A stretch of DNA of 10,534 nucleotides from an uncultured Collinsella sp. Its GTDB lineage: Bacteria > Actinomycetota > Coriobacteriia > Coriobacteriales > Coriobacteriaceae. A program made the position numbers and the translations under genes. The stretch covers positions 1-10,534 of the forward strand of contig CAUBTS010000069.1 of assembly GCA_958438955.1 (NCBI GenBank), read 5' to 3'. The notes under the pieces were generated by a model. That model was given only the letters and a program-made list of their open reading frames with translations. It ran no database searches and had not been told where the DNA came from. Positions 1 through 6,186 of this stretch are shown here, piece by piece (position 1 is the first letter of the stretch; each line of letters opens with the position of its first letter).

Positions 1-965
1 ACGTTGGAGCTGTAAAGCGACAGGCCCTTCTCGTAGTCCTTGCTGTACAGATCGAACGGCGCGCGTCCCGGCACAAACAGCAGGGCGTCATACTCGAGCG
101 TGCCCTCGGCGTGGAAGCTGATGGTGCGCGCAGGATCGTCAAAGTCGCGGAACGTGGACTTGTAGAACTCGTCGTAGTCCTTCTGCTCGACATCGGAGCT
201 GCGCTTCTTCCAGATCGGTGTCATGGAATTGACGGTCTCGAGCTCCTGGTAGTCCTCGTACTCGGGCTTGTAATCATCCGGCGCGTCCTCGGGCTTGGGT
301 TTCTGGCGGCTCTTGCTCACCATCATCTGAATCGGGTAGCGCACATAGTTGCTGTACTGCTGAATCAGGCTCTTGAGGCCCCACTCGGTCAGGAAGCGAT
401 CGTAGGTCTCGGCCTCGCCGTCGGCGTCGAGCTTCTCGTTCTCGCGCAGCGTCAGGATGACATCGGTACCGTGCTCGGCGCGCTCGCCGTCCTCGATGGT
501 GTAACCCTCAAGACCGTCGGACTCCCAAACGTGGGCGGTATCCTCGCCATAAGCGCGGCTGACGACCTTCACGTGGCTGGCGACCATAAAGGCGGAGTAG
601 AAACCCACGCCAAACTGACCGATGATGTCGACATCGGAGCCCTGCTGCTCGGCGTTCTCGGTCTTAAACTCCTCGGAGCCGGAATGGGCGATGGTGCCCA
701 AGTTGCGCTCGAGCTCCTCGGCGGTCATGCCGATACCGTTATCCGAAATAGTGATGGTGCGGGCGTCTTTATCAAAGGAGACGCGAATGGCCAGGTCGCC
801 CTGGTCAATCTTGACGCTCGGATCCTGCAGGCTCTTAAAGTTGAGCTTGTCGACGGCGTCGCTCGCGTTAGAGATAAGCTCGCGCAGGAAGATTTCCTTA
901 TTGGTGTAGATGGAGTTGATCATGAGGTCGAGCAGTTTTTTGCTCTCGGTCTTAAATTGACGCAT
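1..965 (-). CDS. htpG: Molecular chaperone HtpG (Hsp90 family), N-terminal part, cut by window edge
   Basis: Cytosolic ATP-dependent chaperone of the Hsp90 family. The window holds the first 321 codons of a protein that is usually about 610-640 residues. The GHKL ATPase domain is complete: the ATP-binding helix ELISNASDAVDK lies at residues 29-40, the DNGIGM loop at 75-80, and the glycine-rich lid end GQFGVGFYSAFMV at 116-128. The start of the middle domain follows, including FVPGRAPFDLY at about 298-307. A charged linker (about 218-245, KPKPEDAPDDYKPEYEDYQ) joins the two parts. The start is ATG at 965, giving MRQFKTESKKLLDLM, the usual HtpG N-terminus, with GAAAGGA six bases upstream. The C-terminal dimerisation domain lies outside the window. 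No frameshift or lost catalytic residue is seen. The 200-bp gap upstream carries a hairpin and an AT-rich possible promoter. Identification is secure from the GHKL motifs and alignable sequence. Confidence 0.97.
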   Translation of the reverse strand, partial: MRQFKTESKKLLDLMINSIYTNKEIFLRELISNASDAVDKLNFKSLQDPSVKIDQGDLAIRVSFDKDARTITISDNGIGMTAEELERNLGTIAHSGSEEFKTENAEQQGSDVDIIGQFGVGFYSAFMVASHVKVVSRAYGEDTAHVWESDGLEGYTIEDGERAEHGTDVILTLRENEKLDADGEAETYDRFLTEWGLKSLIQQYSNYVRYPIQMMVSKSRQKPKPEDAPDDYKPEYEDYQELETVNSMTPIWKKRSSDVEQKDYDEFYKSTFRDFDDPARTISFHAEGTLEYDALLFVPGRAPFDLYSKDYEKGLSLYSSN

Positions 966-995
966 GTGCAGTCCTTTCGCGCTACCCCCGTCCGC

Positions 996-1020
996 AAAAA
1001 CGGCCCGGTTGCCCGAGCCG
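996..1020 (-). terminator. Terminator-like hairpin with T run in the htpG leader
   Basis: On the minus strand, CGGCTCGG and CCGGGCCG pair (8 bp, one T-G wobble) around a GCAA loop, followed directly by TTTTT. This is the textbook form of an intrinsic terminator. It sits 31 bases upstream of the htpG start and about 145 bases after the acetyltransferase stop. It may end the upstream transcript, or, if the htpG promoter lies at 1050-1057, act as an attenuator inside the htpG leader. GTCTGC at 1026-1031 and GCGGAC just after the T run could form an outer stem around it. Confidence 0.6.
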
Positions 1021-1049
1021 CATCGCAGACCTGCTATGTTCAGACTTAG

Positions 1050-1057
1050 ATTTTATA
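1050..1057 (-). promoter_or_regulatory. Possible htpG promoter -10 element
   Basis: The minus strand reads TATAAAAT, a good -10 match in an otherwise GC-rich region, about 85 bases before the htpG start. No convincing -35 hexamer is found 16-18 bases upstream. Nearby inverted repeats (ACATAC at 1078-1083 with GTATGT at 1098-1103) could be regulator sites. I saw no CIRCE (HrcA) or HAIR (HspR) heat-shock operator. Assignment is by position and base composition only. Confidence 0.35.
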
Positions 1058-1165
1058 ACCCATTAGCGCGCATATATACATACGGAATCGAAAAACTGTA
1101 TGTTGGAACACCCATGCGTCGATTGCCAAGGAGTATCCCCAACTGCCAGCAGAAAAGGAACGTCC

Positions 1166-1666
1166 CTATCTGCCATCTACGCGCTTGGCCATCCAGACAT
1201 GGGGCTGGCCCTCGTCTTCGTAATCTACCGGGGCAATTTGCGTGTAGCCCGCCTTTGCATAGAGCGGCAACACGTATTCCTGCGCATGCAGCTTAATAAG
1301 CTTAGCGCCGGCATTGCGTGCACACACAGCACTGGCCTCGACGATCGCACTCGCCAGTCCGCGACGACGCATAGCCGGCAGCACGGCGACGCGCCCCATA
1401 ATGTAGGTCTCCCCCGCCGCAACGCCTTCGTCCATGTCGCATGCCGGCAACACCGGGGCCTCTGCGTCAGCCACGCGCTCAAGCTCTTCGGGAAACACGC
1501 GCGAGCAACCGGCAAGCTCGCCGTCTACATAGAGCGTCACATGAATGCAGTTTGGATCCTCGTCGATAGCGTCGAACTCATTCTCGTAGCCCTGCTCGTC
1601 CATAAAAACGACGCGGCGCACCAACGCCGCGTCATCAAAGCATCCCGTCTTAAGTTGGATATCCAT
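1166..1666 (-). CDS. GNAT-family N-acetyltransferase, YjcF/ElaA-like
   Basis: Predicted cytosolic acyl-CoA-dependent N-acetyltransferase of 166 residues; the substrate is unknown. The GNAT core shows the acetyl-CoA loop region MGRVAVLPAMRRRGLASAIVEAS at about residues 89-111, with the R-x-x-G-x-A/G phosphate-binding pattern (RRRGLA). The late segment LHAQEYVLPLYAKAGYTQ matches the YjcF/ElaA subgroup, as do the early VFMDEQGYENEFDAID and the C-terminal GQPHVWMAKRV. I chose ATG at 1666 because GAAAGGG lies five bases upstream; an in-frame TTG at 1684 would add six residues but lacks a ribosome site. The gene starts 39 bp after the cpsB stop with no terminator between, so it may be read as the last gene of that operon, although nothing in its sequence links it to polysaccharide. 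Family call is firm; biological role is not. Confidence 0.88.
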   Translation of the reverse strand: MDIQLKTGCFDDAALVRRVVFMDEQGYENEFDAIDEDPNCIHVTLYVDGELAGCSRVFPEELERVADAEAPVLPACDMDEGVAAGETYIMGRVAVLPAMRRRGLASAIVEASAVCARNAGAKLIKLHAQEYVLPLYAKAGYTQIAPVDYEDEGQPHVWMAKRVDGR

Positions 1667-1705
1667 GGCTGCCCTTTCATTCAATGCGAACGTTAGGGAC
1701 AGATA

Positions 1706-2356
1706 TTAGCGAAAATGAGCTCCGCGCACACTAAACTTCGCGCGAGCCTTCGCCAGGCAGTCGTAATGACCCACGTTATGGGCATCGCTCGCGATGAAGC
1801 TGTACAGGTTCTGATCGAACAGGCGCTGTGCCGGTTTTTTCTCGCGACCAAAGCGACCGCCGGCAATAAAGTCCGCCGAAGCCTGCAGCTTGCAGCCCAT
1901 ATCGACCAGGCGCTCCGCCACGCTTACATCCTTTTGAACCGCACGATAGCGCTCAGGATGAGCGATGATCACCTGATAGCCACGGCACTGCAAATCGTAA
2001 ATCGTGTTCTCGTACTCTCTAAACGCATACGCATCGGCATGCGTCGAAAGCTCGAGCAGAAACTCGTTGGTTCCATCGAAATGCAAGTGCTCCGCGGCAT
2101 CGATACCAAGCTCAACGAGCTTTCGATGGTTGACCTCGAAGCCCATCTGGAGCGGAAAACCGTCAGCGTTATCACGCAGCAGCTCAAAGGCATCCCACAT
2201 CTTGTCGTAATCAAAATAGGGATCACGGCAGTGAGGAGTGCAAACGATTCTGGTTACACCGGCCCGCTTGGCAGCCTCGAGCATCGCCAAGCTCTCATCG
2301 AGATCGGCGGCGCCGTCGTCTACACCCGGCAAGATATGGCAATGAATGTCACGCAT
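1706..2356 (-). CDS. cpsB: PHP-domain tyrosine-protein phosphatase, CpsB/YwqE family
   Basis: Probable manganese-dependent phosphotyrosine phosphatase that removes phosphate from the partner tyrosine kinase encoded just upstream (2374-3111). At 216 residues it is slightly short of the usual 240-255. PHP-fold metal motifs are visible: DIHCHILPGVDDGA at residues 3-16 (first His pair), CTPHCRDP at about 39-46, an E in GFEVN at about 74, the segment IIAHPERY at about 130-137, and ASDAHN at about 189-194 (final metal site). The ATG at 2356 gives MRDIHCHILPG, the typical N-terminus; an AAGG-type ribosome site (TAAGG) lies about seven bases upstream. It lies 17 bp downstream of the kinase gene, so the two are very likely co-transcribed. 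In streptococci, CpsB-CpsD phosphorylation cycling controls capsule length; this role is transferred by family. The C-terminus (ARAKFSVRGAHFR) ends soon after the last motif. Confidence 0.93.
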   Translation of the reverse strand: MRDIHCHILPGVDDGAADLDESLAMLEAAKRAGVTRIVCTPHCRDPYFDYDKMWDAFELLRDNADGFPLQMGFEVNHRKLVELGIDAAEHLHFDGTNEFLLELSTHADAYAFREYENTIYDLQCRGYQVIIAHPERYRAVQKDVSVAERLVDMGCKLQASADFIAGGRFGREKKPAQRLFDQNLYSFIASDAHNVGHYDCLAKARAKFSVRGAHFR

Positions 2357-2373
2357 AGGTCAGCCTTAATCAA

Positions 2374-3111
2374 CTAAACGTTTGCTCGGTTGGTGAAGAT
2401 GCCCTTTTTGGAAGTCCCCTGATCGTCGGAGCCCTTCTTCACCTTCTTACCGTCCTTGGTGTAGTAGGAGTAGTAGTACTCGCTGGTCTCGGTCTCGCAG
2501 TAGTTCATAACGGTACCGATGAGCTTGACCTTCTCGGACTTCTTAAGCTGGCCGATAGCGTTGAGTGCCTCCTCGCGCTTGGTGAAGTCCTCGCGCACCA
2601 CGAACAGCGTACCGTCGGTCAGGCTGGCAATCTCGGCAGCATCGATGAAGGTGCCGACCGGGGGAGCATCAAAGATGACGTACTGGAACTTGGCGGACAG
2701 TGCCTTTACCAACTTGGCAAAGCGGTGAGAGGCGATGATGTCGGCAGGATTGGGAATATGCGGCTCAGCATCGAGGAAGTAGAAGTTCTTCTGACCCGTC
2801 TCGACAATTGCCTGGTCAATGGAGATCTGCTCGGAAAGGACCGCATAGAGTCCGCCGCGCGAACGAACGCCGAGCATATCGGAAAGGGACCTGCGGCGCA
2901 TATCGGCCTCGACCAGGAGCACGGACTTGCCGCTCGTGGCGATTGCCTGAGCAAGGTTAATGGAAACCGTAGACTTGCCCTCGTTGGGAATCGAGGAGGT
3001 AACGGTGATGGTGCGAATGGGGTCGTCCACGCTCGCAAAGCGGATGTTGGCCAGAAGGGTCTTGGCGGCATTCTGTACAACGAGCTTATCGGTGTTCTTT
3101 GCCTTAGCCAT
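2374..3111 (-). CDS. cpsD: Bacterial tyrosine kinase (BY-kinase), CpsD/CapB family
   Basis: Cytoplasmic autophosphorylating tyrosine kinase that works with a Wzz-like membrane activator to control exopolysaccharide or capsule polymerisation and export. The 245-residue length fits the Gram-positive split form. Visible motifs: Walker A SSIPNEGKST at 39-48, Walker A' VLLVEADMR at 64-72, Walker B VIFDAPP at 145-151, and a C-terminal tyrosine cluster EYYYSYY at 211-217 that serves as the phosphorylation site. A lysine-rich tail of about 28 residues follows the cluster. The start is ATG at 3111, only 2 bp after the cpsC stop, with GAAAGGTGG inside the cpsC end acting as ribosome site, so translation is probably coupled. 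The activator (cpsC) lies upstream and the phosphatase (cpsB) downstream, which completes the module. It differs from MinD/ParA-type ATPases by the A' motif and the Tyr cluster. Confidence 0.95.
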   Translation of the reverse strand: MAKAKNTDKLVVQNAAKTLLANIRFASVDDPIRTITVTSSIPNEGKSTVSINLAQAIATSGKSVLLVEADMRRRSLSDMLGVRSRGGLYAVLSEQISIDQAIVETGQKNFYFLDAEPHIPNPADIIASHRFAKLVKALSAKFQYVIFDAPPVGTFIDAAEIASLTDGTLFVVREDFTKREEALNAIGQLKKSEKVKLIGTVMNYCETETSEYYYSYYTKDGKKVKKGSDDQGTSKKGIFTNRANV

Positions 3112-3113
3112 GC

Positions 3114-3770
3114 CTATTTACCACCTTTCATAGCCGGAATTCGGCCAACAACGGGAATGCCCAGGAGCTCTTCTGCCTCTTCGGCACCGCGGATGCGGGT
3201 ATTGAGCATGTCTGCCAAAACGACATAGGCAACTGCGATAAAGATACCGGCGAGGAACGCGACAGCAACGTACAGCGTGCGCTTGGGGCCGCTGGGAACT
3301 TCGGGAGTCTTAGCCTCGTCGATAACGTTGATGCTCTGGGCAGCGCCGACGTTCTGAGCGACCGTACTCACCGAGCTAGCTATGGCCTTTGCGACCTCAG
3401 CCGTCTCCTTGGCATCGGTGCCGGTAACCGAAAGCGCAATGACACGCGTGGTGGTCTCGGAGGAAACAGACACCTTGTAGTCATCCAGATCGGTGAGGCC
3501 CAGTTCCTTGGCGGCGCCGCTCTTAACGCTATCGCTATCCAGCAGCGTGGCGATATCGTTGGAAAGCATCTGGCTCGCCGAGAGATCGTTGTAGCTCATC
3601 TGGCCGCTATCGTCGGTCTTGGCGAGAATGTACATGCTCGTCGTCGCGGTATAGGTGTTGTCCATCGCGGCGAAGGACACGATACCCATGGCGATCGCGC
3701 AGACCACCGGAAGGGTGATGACCAGCTTGAGGTGCTTCTTCAGCAGCTGGAACAGTTCGAGAAGGGTCAT
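3114..3770 (-). CDS. cpsC: Wzz-like polysaccharide chain-length modulator / kinase activator, CpsC/CapA family
   Basis: Membrane protein of 218 residues that modulates polysaccharide chain length and activates the adjacent tyrosine kinase through its cytoplasmic tail. The Wzz-type N-terminus (TLLELFQLLKKHLKLVITLPVV) leads into membrane segment 1 at about 16-35. An extracytoplasmic domain of about 130 residues follows. The second membrane segment lies at about 165-187, preceded by the proline-rich TPEVPSGPKR at 155-164, typical of this family. The tail NTRIRGAEEAEELLGIPVVGRIPAMKGG matches the region known to contact the kinase in CapA/CapB proteins. The start is ATG at 3770 with GAAAGG eight bases upstream. 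It is the first gene of the cpsC-cpsD-cpsB operon, preceded by 195 bp of non-coding sequence with a possible promoter and, further up, the terminator of the sensor-kinase gene. Confidence 0.93.
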   Translation of the reverse strand: MTLLELFQLLKKHLKLVITLPVVCAIAMGIVSFAAMDNTYTATTSMYILAKTDDSGQMSYNDLSASQMLSNDIATLLDSDSVKSGAAKELGLTDLDDYKVSVSSETTTRVIALSVTGTDAKETAEVAKAIASSVSTVAQNVGAAQSINVIDEAKTPEVPSGPKRTLYVAVAFLAGIFIAVAYVVLADMLNTRIRGAEEAEELLGIPVVGRIPAMKGGK

Positions 3771-3817
3771 GCAGCTTGCCTTTCATTTCCCCAGTTCGGA
3801 TTGACAAAACTGTCCGT

Positions 3818-3846
3818 ATGTTATCGCATCTTTTTACCGAGACCAA
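3818..3846 (-). promoter_or_regulatory. Possible cpsCDB promoter
   Basis: On the minus strand, TTGGTC (3841-3846) and TAACAT (3818-3823) are separated by exactly 17 bases, a plausible weak sigma-70 type promoter about 48 bases before the cpsC start. Just upstream lies a small perfect dyad, ACAGG-CTCT-CCTGT (3863-3876), which could be a regulator site. Both hexamers match consensus only partly, so this is a low-confidence placement; position at the head of an operon is the main support. Confidence 0.3.
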
Positions 3847-3911
3847 ACTCTATACATAAGAAACAGGCTCTCCTGTAAAAATGTCGGAAGCAATCGTAAA
3901 ATTGCACAACA

Positions 3912-3940
3912 ACGCCGCACCCGAAAGTCAAATGCGGCGT
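3912..3940 (-). terminator. Hairpin terminator after the PhoR-like kinase gene
   Basis: A perfect 8-bp stem (ACGCCGCA at 3912-3919 with TGCGGCGT at 3933-3940) plus one T-G wobble closes an approximately 11-base loop 26 bases after the sensor-kinase stop. On the minus strand it is followed by TGTTGTGCAATTTT, a weak T-rich tail. The position between two same-strand operons supports a terminator role; the poor T run lowers certainty. Confidence 0.55.
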
Positions 3941-3965
3941 CTGCATCAATACCTATGTTGTATCG

Positions 3966-5390
3966 CTATGCGAATGGCTCGTCCTGCTGTATGGGAAACG
4001 TCACCGTAATGGTGGTTCCCACGCCCAACTCGCTCGACAGATCGAGCGTGGCGTGATGATACAGGGCCGCATGCTTGACAATGGCAAGCCCCAGACCGGT
4101 TCCGCCGCGCGCCTTGGACCTACTCTTGTCCACGCGATAGAACCGCTCAAATACCTTGCCCTGTTCTTCAGGCGCGATACCGATTCCCGTGTCGGCGACC
4201 GCAAGGAACGGATGGCCTTCGTCGTTGGTGCCGCACTGCAGCGTAACCGTACCGCCGGGTCGATTGTAGCGGATGGCGTTGCTTGCCAGATTATAGATGA
4301 GCTCGTCAATCAAGCGCGACACGCCCTCGATGACCACAGGCTTGGTCTCATGACTTATCGTCACATTCGCCTGACGGGCGACCTGTTCAAGACGCTGCTC
4401 AACCGCATAGACGGCGCGCGAGAGCTCAATAGGCTCCGTGGACCCAATGGGCACCGTCTCGCCCTCAGCTGCACGCTCGGCCTCGTCCAAGTTAGACAGC
4501 GTAAGGATATCGTTGACAAGCGCTGCCAAGCGGCCCGCCTCACGATAGATGCGACCGCCAAAGTTGCGCAGGTCGCCCTCGCCCTCGACCATGCCGTTTG
4601 CGATGAGCTCGGCATAGCCCGAAATCGCCGTAAGCGGCGTCTTGAGCTCATGGGTGATATTCGCCGTGAACTCGCGGCGCATACGGTCGTTGTCCGCCAG
4701 CACCGCCATTTGGCGCTTGAGCTCCTGGCGCTGCGACTCAATACGCTCAAGCATGGGGACCATCTCGGCATAGGCGTGCTCATAGCTACGGCGTGGGTGG
4801 TCCAAATCCACCTCTTGCAAAGGCGCGATGATGGCACGGGACTCGCGGCGCGCCATAAAAAACGAGAGTACCGCACCCGCTGCTGCGATAAGCAGCATCG
4901 GCGCCACCATCGACAGCAAAATCGCCGCAACGCCAGGCTGGGCCTGCGCCAAGCGGACAACCTGGCCGTTATCAAGGGCGACGGCGCGATACAGCATAAT
5001 CTCGTCGAGCGTAGAGCTTGCGCGCTCCGCGGAACCCGAACCACTCTCAAAGGCCTCGATGACCTCGGGGCGATCGCCATGGTTGGGCAGTGTGGAAGGC
5101 GACGCCTCGTTGTCGTAGGCAACCGATCCATCCTTGTTAATCAGCGTGATGCGCAAGTCCTCTCGATCGAGGCTACGCAAGAACGGGATGCGCTCCTGCT
5201 GCTCGTCGAGGGCGGCAGCAATGAGCTCGGTTTCCTGCGCCAGATTGGCACTCGTGGCATCCGCCAAGGTGTTTTGCACAAAGAACGCACCCAGCACCGT
5301 AAACGCCACGATAACCGCCATGGCGCAGACAAAGATCGTCACAAAAACGCGGTGCGACAGCGTATGTTTTCCCTGGGGGGCGAAGACCAC
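3966..5390 (-). CDS. phoR: Membrane sensor histidine kinase, PhoR-like
   Basis: Sensor kinase (474 residues) predicted to phosphorylate the response regulator encoded 3 bp upstream. Membrane segment 1 lies at about 14-37 and segment 2 at about 155-179. They enclose an extracytoplasmic sensor of about 115 residues (RITLINKDGSVAYDNEASPS, GDRPEVIEAFESGSG, LYRAVALDNGQVVRLA) resembling the PhoR-type PAS-like sensor. No clear HAMP domain is seen. The H box FTANITHELKTPLTA has His247; the N box is NLASNAIRYN (367-376), G1 is DTGIG (400-404), F is FERFY, and G2 is GGTGLGLA. The start is GTG at 5390: GGAGGAG, formed by the last codons of the preceding gene, lies six bases upstream. Two-gene operon with the regulator and beside pstB, which supports a phosphate-sensing role (inference). 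A related cell-wall kinase is the main alternative. Confidence 0.9.
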   Translation of the reverse strand: MVFAPQGKHTLSHRVFVTIFVCAMAVIVAFTVLGAFFVQNTLADATSANLAQETELIAAALDEQQERIPFLRSLDREDLRITLINKDGSVAYDNEASPSTLPNHGDRPEVIEAFESGSGSAERASSTLDEIMLYRAVALDNGQVVRLAQAQPGVAAILLSMVAPMLLIAAAGAVLSFFMARRESRAIIAPLQEVDLDHPRRSYEHAYAEMVPMLERIESQRQELKRQMAVLADNDRMRREFTANITHELKTPLTAISGYAELIANGMVEGEGDLRNFGGRIYREAGRLAALVNDILTLSNLDEAERAAEGETVPIGSTEPIELSRAVYAVEQRLEQVARQANVTISHETKPVVIEGVSRLIDELIYNLASNAIRYNRPGGTVTLQCGTNDEGHPFLAVADTGIGIAPEEQGKVFERFYRVDKSRSKARGGTGLGLAIVKHAALYHHATLDLSSELGVGTTITVTFPIQQDEPFA

Positions 5391-5393
5391 GGG

Positions 5394-6122
5394 TTACTCC
5401 TCCGATGCGGTGGCCGCGGTGTCGTCACCTTCGGCACCATCACCGGCAGAAGGCTCGGCCAAGCGGTAGCCCACGCCGCGCACGGTCTCGATGGCGCTGG
5501 CATGCTCGCCCAGTTTTTGGCGAAGCGTCTGCACGTGCACGTCAACGGTGCGCGAACCGCCGTCGAAGTCCCAGCCCCACACGCTCTGCAGCAACGACTC
5601 GCGGGTAAAGACCACGCCGGGCTTGCGCATGAGGTACTCGAGCAGGTCGAACTCGCGCAGGGTGAGCTTAAGCGACTCGCCGGCAACAGTCACCTCACGA
5701 TGGCTGGGCGAGAGCACAATGTCGCCCACGCTGAGCACATCGCTTGCCTGTTTGACCATGCCGCCGCGACGCAGCAGTGCGCGGCAGCGGCTGGCGAGCT
5801 CCATGAGCGAAAACGGCTTAGTCAGGTAATCGTCGGCACCGCCATCGAGCGCCATCACCTTGTCGAGCTCGGTATCCTTGGCGGTAAGCATCATGATGGG
5901 CACCGTCGCCGTCAGGCGATCGGCACGCAGTCGACGCATAATCGCCAAGCCATCGGTATCGGGCAGCATGATGTCGAGCAGGACGGCATCGGGTACCCGT
6001 CGCGCCACGGCGGCCTTAAACTCGCCATCGCACGAAAAGCCCTCGGCCTCGATTCCCTGCTTGCGCAGCGCGTAGACCGTCAAATCCCTGATGTTGTCAT
6101 CGTCCTCGACGTAATAGATCAT
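5394..6122 (-). CDS. phoB: OmpR-family response regulator, PhoB/PhoP-like
   Basis: DNA-binding response regulator (242 residues) that pairs with the kinase just downstream. The receiver domain (1-120) has the acidic pocket EDDD at 6-9, phosphoacceptor Asp50 in LLDIMLPDTDG, Thr80 and Lys102 (LTKPFS). The winged helix (about 125-222) shows LTLREFDLLEYLMRKPGVVFTRESLLQSVWG and the recognition helix SRTVDVHVQTLRQKL, ending with VRGVGYRL. I place the start at ATG 6122 (MIYYVEDDDN) because AAAGGGG sits six bases upstream; the ATG at 6146 has no ribosome site. An acidic, alanine-rich tail of about 20 residues follows the wing, and its last codons form the Shine-Dalgarno of the kinase gene. Located 64 bp after pstB, which, with the PhoR-like partner, makes a phosphate regulator the best reading; specificity is not proven by the sequence. 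Confidence 0.9.
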   Translation of the reverse strand: MIYYVEDDDNIRDLTVYALRKQGIEAEGFSCDGEFKAAVARRVPDAVLLDIMLPDTDGLAIMRRLRADRLTATVPIMMLTAKDTELDKVMALDGGADDYLTKPFSLMELASRCRALLRRGGMVKQASDVLSVGDIVLSPSHREVTVAGESLKLTLREFDLLEYLMRKPGVVFTRESLLQSVWGWDFDGGSRTVDVHVQTLRQKLGEHASAIETVRGVGYRLAEPSAGDGAEGDDTAATASEE

Positions 6123-6162
6123 GTTGAACCCCTTTGCGGCCGGCATGACCGCATCTTAACCC

Positions 6163-6176
6163 TAAAGGTACCTTTA
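6163..6176. promoter_or_regulatory. 14-bp perfect palindrome between pstB and the phoB-like gene
   Basis: TAAAGGTACCTTTA is identical to its reverse complement. It lies 10 bases after the pstB stop and about 40 bases before the regulator start. It could be a binding site for a dimeric regulator. It has no loop and no T run, so it is unlikely to be a terminator. Confidence 0.35.
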
Positions 6177-6186
6177 CTAGATGGTA

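Noticed and set aside
111..1049. A 312-codon plus-strand open frame opposite htpG
   Set aside because: Repetitive Leu/Val/Gly/Asp translation typical of an antisense shadow; the minus strand encodes an unmistakable Hsp90 N-terminal domain.
3801..3829. TTGACA on the plus strand as a promoter for a small RNA
   Set aside because: No -10 element lies at a suitable distance and no gene or terminator follows on that strand.
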